DNA of 7,665 bases from Gammaproteobacteria bacterium (lineage in GTDB: Bacteria > Pseudomonadota > Gammaproteobacteria > Thiomicrospirales > Thiomicrospiraceae), in NCBI GenBank assembly GCA_013153955.1, contig JAADDM010000107.1, positions 1 through 7,665 of the forward strand, given 5' to 3'. Shown piece after piece: positions 4,728 through 7,665 of this stretch. Position numbers and translations under genes: made by a program. Each line of letters opens with the position of its first letter. Positions within the stretch are counted from its first letter, which is position 1. Below the pieces are notes generated by a model. The model was not told the origin of the DNA, did not search any database, and saw nothing but the letters and a program-made list of their open reading frames with translations.

Positions 4728-7109
4728 CTATGTGCGACTAAGGCTCTCTGTATCCTCTAGTTTTTCATTCATTTTCTCTAAAGCCTCAATGACCTTAGCG
4801 TTTACCTTTTCTGCCGTTAACCCCGTTAACAATGCTAGCGCATCATCAATATGCGTCATGGTATAAATATGAAAGTCATTCCGCTCCACGGCTGATCTTA
4901 CCTCTGCATTCAACATCAAATGACTTGCATTCGACTGCGGTATGACTACCCCTTGCTGGCCTGTTAGACCACGTGCTGCACAAATTTTATAATAGCCTTC
5001 TATCTTTTCATTTGCGCCGCCAATCGGCTGAATTTCACCGAACTGATTAATCGAGCCGGTAATGGCTAAGTCCTGACGTATCGGTATTTGAGTAATGGAG
5101 GACAGCAGTGCCAATAGCTCTGCTGATGATGCAGAGTCCCCTTCCACACCATTATAGGACTGCTCCATCACAATAGAACCACTAAAGCCCAGTGCCTTTT
5201 GCTTCATATAACGACCACGAATATAGCCGGAAAGAATCAACATGCCTTTTGAGTGAATTGGTCCAGCCATATCCACCTCTCTTTCAATATCTAAAACCCC
5301 TTCATCCCCCGCTGACGCTTGGGCCGTTATGCGAACCGGCTGACCAAATGACTGTCGTCCAACCGTTAGGACCGTTAAGCCATTCACCATGCCAACATGC
5401 GTGCCTTCTGTTGAAATAAGTACCTGCTGGTCTGTAATGGCTCTGTGGTAATGTTCCTCCATCAAGCCCGTATGAAAGGCACGTTGCTGAATCGTAGCCT
5501 CAATCGTCACACGGTTTAAAGAAGAGACCTCATTGGCTCTTGCGAAGGCATTTGCCTCTGCCAGTACATCTCTTAATATCGCTTTATTGGTATATAAACG
5601 CCCCTCATCTTCAGCCATCCTAGAAGCATGTTCGATTAAACGCTCAAATGCAGAGGTCTCAACAGGCAGATCATCCCATGTTGAAATTTCTGCTGCAAGT
5701 TGCTTTGCTAATGTCATCTCATGCGCTTGTGTACGGGACAACTCAGCTTCAAACTCAACCTGCACTTTAAATAATCGATCGAACTGGGCATCAATCTCTT
5801 GAAGCTCATAAAACAGAGAGGCCTGGCCGACTAAAATTAAGGTCAGACTTAATGGAAAATCCGGCAAGTGATAAGGCACAACGCTACTAGAGGAAGGCAC
5901 TTCAAAGCTCAGTTTTTTACTCATTAAAGCGGCTTTAAGATTTGACCAAATCTCAGGGTCCTTCAGCAATGCCTGAATATTAATAATCAAATATCCCCCG
6001 TTGGCCTGCTGTAATAAACCAGCTTGATGATTCATTGCCAAGCTAACCGTATCGGGTGAAGAGGCGGCGGCTGAGTTAATGGTATAACCAAATAATTTTG
6101 GGGCGGTCGTATTCTGCTCATAAATAATCGGAGCGTGTTCTAGCCCTCGATGATCTACTAGAAGATTGACCCCAAAGAGAGACAACCCTTGCTGCTCAGT
6201 TCCCGACTCATCTAAGGTCGAAGGGTTGCTTGAGGTTACTTGGTGGTCGTTTTGATCCCAAAACAGGTGTAACTTTGCCACCACGCTATTTTTAAGGGCA
6301 TCCAGATAGGCATTAATCTCTTCTGTCTGACCAAACGTTTTTTTGAGTGCCTGAATAAGCGGCTCAAGGTAGTGACTAGCAACCTGAGTATTCAATGCCT
6401 TACCTGCATCCAAATACTCATGCTGTAAAAATGGAAAGTGTGTTAATCCTTTATTTAAGGCTGCCTCAACAAGGTCAAAGGTTTCGGAAAAGTGCGTTTG
6501 AATCGTTTCATCAAACCCCACTAAATCAGTCATTCGGTATAACTTTCCCTCAATATTAGCTTGTAATATAAAGCTGTTTTCCGTTTGAGATATTTCAATA
6601 TCATGTGCTTCAGCTAACTCATATGCGGCTTTTAAAACGGCTTGCTGCTTATCTGCAAGTTCCGATTCAAGCTGCTGACTTTGCAGTTGATAAGTATGCC
6701 CATCAAACAACACTGGAAGCTGTACCTTTAGCTGAGATACAAATTGCATTACTGCGCGTTTGAAAGCATGCCCTGTGCCGGCCTTAAAATAAAGATACTG
6801 TGTCTTATCGGCCTCAGAAAAATCAGAAACCAAGACGACATCCGATGGAATTTTCTTGGTCGCGGCCGTGCGCTTTAGCATCGCTTTAGTCATCCCTATC
6901 CGGCCGACCCCGGGTTCACCCATAATAAAAATATGATTATGGTTTCGTTTAAGGTGCAACCCAAAGTTAAGCGACTGATAAGCCCGTTGGTGAAAATGCT
7001 TCATAAACCCAAGAATCTCCGCATCTTTGTCTTTGATTTCACTGGTCTGCATCGCTTCTGAATCTAACTGGGTAAAACGATATAGCTGATCGACAGATAA
7101 TTTTTCCAT
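4728..7109 (-). CDS. Lon-like ATP-dependent protease (LonB/YcbZ type, AAA_32 plus Lon protease domain)
   Basis: A 793-residue AAA+ serine protease of the Lon-like group that includes E. coli YcbZ, presumably a cytoplasmic ring that unfolds and degrades proteins. Features in order: HQRAYQSLNFGL (40-51); P-loop GEPGVGR (64-70) with Arg where classical Walker A has Lys; a long helical insert (about 140-290); FGVNLLVD (312-319) and APIIYEQNTTAPKLFGYT (326-343); Walker B-like GGYLIINIQALL (371-382); LILVGQASLFYEL (424-436) and FDRLFKV (443-449), the sensor and arginine-finger region; and a Lon protease domain (about 555-765). The catalytic Ser is S659 in VEGDSAS (655-661) and the Lys is K702 in GGANEKIEG (697-705). 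Their spacing of 43 residues is the one I recall for Lon proteases. E656 and D658 match the LonB signature. The start at 7109 gives the usual family N-terminus, though the ribosome site (AAGAG) is weak and distant. The gene is convergent with csp and appears intact. Confidence 0.93.
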   Translation of the reverse strand: MEKLSVDQLYRFTQLDSEAMQTSEIKDKDAEILGFMKHFHQRAYQSLNFGLHLKRNHNHIFIMGEPGVGRIGMTKAMLKRTAATKKIPSDVVLVSDFSEADKTQYLYFKAGTGHAFKRAVMQFVSQLKVQLPVLFDGHTYQLQSQQLESELADKQQAVLKAAYELAEAHDIEISQTENSFILQANIEGKLYRMTDLVGFDETIQTHFSETFDLVEAALNKGLTHFPFLQHEYLDAGKALNTQVASHYLEPLIQALKKTFGQTEEINAYLDALKNSVVAKLHLFWDQNDHQVTSSNPSTLDESGTEQQGLSLFGVNLLVDHRGLEHAPIIYEQNTTAPKLFGYTINSAAASSPDTVSLAMNHQAGLLQQANGGYLIINIQALLKDPEIWSNLKAALMSKKLSFEVPSSSSVVPYHLPDFPLSLTLILVGQASLFYELQEIDAQFDRLFKVQVEFEAELSRTQAHEMTLAKQLAAEISTWDDLPVETSAFERLIEHASRMAEDEGRLYTNKAILRDVLAEANAFARANEVSSLNRVTIEATIQQRAFHTGLMEEHYHRAITDQQVLISTEGTHVGMVNGLTVLTVGRQSFGQPVRITAQASAGDEGVLDIEREVDMAGPIHSKGMLILSGYIRGRYMKQKALGFSGSIVMEQSYNGVEGDSASSAELLALLSSITQIPIRQDLAITGSINQFGEIQPIGGANEKIEGYYKICAARGLTGQQGVVIPQSNASHLMLNAEVRSAVERNDFHIYTMTHIDDALALLTGLTAEKVNAKVIEALEKMNEKLEDTESLSRT

Positions 7110-7214
7110 TAGGCATTCACTCTTGATTTATTTGGATAGTATCCGATTAAGTTATGTCGTAAAAAAGCCTCGTATACGGGATTTTTAGGCAGTTTACTTT
7201 AGAATGACTATAAC

Positions 7215-7246
7215 AGCAAAACCAGTGGCAAAAAGCTGGCTTTGCT
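7215..7246 (-). repeat. 11-bp hairpin in the Lon-like gene upstream region
   Basis: On the minus strand AGCAAAGCCAG (7246-7236) pairs fully with CTGGTTTTGCT (7225-7215) if one G-U pair is allowed, around a 10-nt loop. On the plus strand the same pair is an A-C mismatch, so an RNA read from the minus strand, towards the Lon-like gene, fits better. No T-run follows directly. Confidence 0.4.
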
Positions 7247-7364
7247 ATTTTAAAGCGCTCACGCTGCCTAACATTAAAAAGCTGCTTTCCGTGTGCATCA
7301 GTACATGAGCAAGCCATTCGAAAAAAATAGGGTGACATGTATCAAACATACTAAAATTCGGCTA

Positions 7365-7376
7365 ATTCATATGAAT
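7365..7376. repeat. 12-bp perfect palindrome, possible operator
   Basis: ATTCATATGAAT (7365-7376) is fully symmetric and lies in the divergent spacer, about 127 bp from the right-hand gene. A dimeric repressor site is possible, but AT-rich palindromes of this length also arise by chance. Confidence 0.3.
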
Positions 7377-7469
7377 GAGTCTATCTAAAACTAAGCCTAG
7401 CAATGCAATGGTATTATCGCTCTGCCACAAAAAATGGTTTAATCAAAATAATCTTTTATACAAGCCTTA

Positions 7470-7483
7470 TTAATTAACGTTAA
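7470..7483. repeat. Overlapping palindromes next to the ACC deaminase-like gene
   Basis: TTAATTAA (7470-7477) overlaps TTAACGTTAA (7474-7483), ending 19 nt before the ATG at 7503. The position, just after the weak -10 candidate at 7457-7462, would suit an operator. Evidence is symmetry and position only. Confidence 0.3.
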
Positions 7484-7502
7484 CACATAAAACGGTACCT
7501 AA

Positions 7503-7665
7503 ATGTTCTCGATATTGCCCACCAAAGTGACTCCTTGCCAATCGCTTTTTAGCCCACTATTTATCGAGCGCGAGATTCGCGTCTTTATCAAACGTGAGGA
7601 TCTTAACCACCCGACCATTCAGGGGAATAAATATCATAAACTCAAGCTTAATTTAGAACAGGCGC
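7503..7665 (+). CDS. PLP-dependent ACC deaminase/D-cysteine desulfhydrase family protein, N-terminal part
   Basis: The first 54 codons of a gene that runs off the right edge. The segment VFIKREDLNHPTIQGNKYHKLKLNL (27-51) matches the N-terminal signature of the 1-aminocyclopropane-1-carboxylate deaminase/D-cysteine desulfhydrase family, a fold-type II pyridoxal-phosphate group. K43, in G-N-K-x-x-K-L, is the expected Schiff-base lysine. Family members cleave D-cysteine or ACC to an alpha-keto acid and ammonia (plus sulfide for D-cysteine). Many marine bacterial homologues have no proven substrate, and 54 residues cannot separate these options. The ATG at 7503 has only a weak ribosome site (ACGG, about 8 nt upstream). 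It is divergent from the Lon-like gene across a 393-nt spacer. Confidence is high for the superfamily and low for the substrate. Confidence 0.85.
   Translation, partial: MFSILPTKVTPCQSLFSPLFIEREIRVFIKREDLNHPTIQGNKYHKLKLNLEQA

Larger units (their letters stand above)
7110..7502. other. 393-nt divergent spacer between the Lon-like gene and the ACC deaminase-like gene
   Basis: No convincing gene is seen on either strand. The spacer should hold both divergent promoters, but I find none near consensus. A TATACA at 7457-7462 is a weak -10 candidate for the right-hand gene, with only TGGTTT (7435-7440) upstream. It contains a 32-nt hairpin (7215-7246), palindromes at 7365-7376 and 7470-7483, and a T-run preceded by a weak stem on the minus strand (7180-7161). 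I see no match to tRNA, 4.5S, 6S or tmRNA. Confidence 0.6.

Noticed and set aside
5192..5419. 75-codon plus-strand frame
   Set aside because: Antisense to the protease domain of the Lon-like gene, with no recognisable features.
5533..5802. 89-codon plus-strand frame rich in Ala and Ser
   Set aside because: Antisense to the Lon-like gene. The composition reflects its opposite-strand codons.
7204..7308. 34-codon plus-strand frame (MTITAKPVAKSW...) in the spacer
   Set aside because: No ribosome site precedes the ATG, it overlaps the 7215-7246 hairpin, and I recognise no family. It is too weak to call a gene.
7147..7338. 63-codon minus-strand frame in the divergent spacer
   Set aside because: It is rich in Cys, Phe and Arg with no domain-like pattern and no ribosome site. 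I treat it as chance.
7321..7342. Possible heat-shock (sigma-32) promoter for the Lon-like gene (CACCCTATTT on the minus strand)
   Set aside because: The -10-like element is partial and no CTTGAA-like -35 lies at the right distance upstream.
1..7665. CRISPR array, transposon ends, tRNA or rRNA genes, integrase attachment site
   Set aside because: I saw no regularly spaced direct repeats, transposase-like frames, tRNA cloverleaf or rRNA sequence in any part of the window.

Overview
The window looks like ordinary chromosomal DNA of a gammaproteobacterium. The base composition is moderately AT-rich. DUF3581, YaeQ, DUF2986 and YehS/DUF1456 proteins, with an E. coli-like csp leader, are a combination typical of marine or aquatic Gammaproteobacteria. 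A Thiomicrospira/Hydrogenovibrio-type relative is a guess only. I see no phage, transposon, CRISPR, tRNA or rRNA. I found no convincing new multi-gene defence or biosynthetic system. The interest lies in local regulatory architecture and in several conserved families without assigned function.

Layout. 1-752 (minus) is the first 250 codons of comEC, the DNA-uptake channel, cut by the left edge. Its start codon overlaps that of a divergent DUF2062 membrane protein (751-1314, plus) by two bases, and each gene seems to carry the other's promoter. Plus-strand genes follow: DUF3581 (1474-2187, with a hydratase-like D-x-N-P-x-H motif), yaeQ (2312-2857, GTG start), a 58-residue DUF2986 protein (2979-3155), yehS/DUF1456 (3242-3715) and a two-helix DUF4282 membrane protein (3755-4060). 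The gaps (159, 124, 121, 86 and 39 nt) suggest loose units; the last three genes are the likeliest operon.

A cold-shock protein gene (4296-4502) has its own near-consensus promoter, a leader of about 157 nt with inverted repeats, and a trailer with three hairpins that ends in a strong bidirectional terminator (4571-4607). Convergent to it is a 793-residue Lon-like ATP-dependent protease (4728-7109, minus) of the LonB/YcbZ type. It has an intact Ser-Lys protease dyad and a P-loop with Arg in the usual Lys position. A 393-nt spacer with palindromes and a hairpin separates it from a divergent PLP-dependent ACC deaminase/D-cysteine desulfhydrase family gene (7503 onward), cut by the right edge.

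The genes do not form one obvious pathway. DNA uptake, cold adaptation, proteolysis and several conserved unknowns sit side by side. All family calls are from memory of conserved motifs, without database searches.
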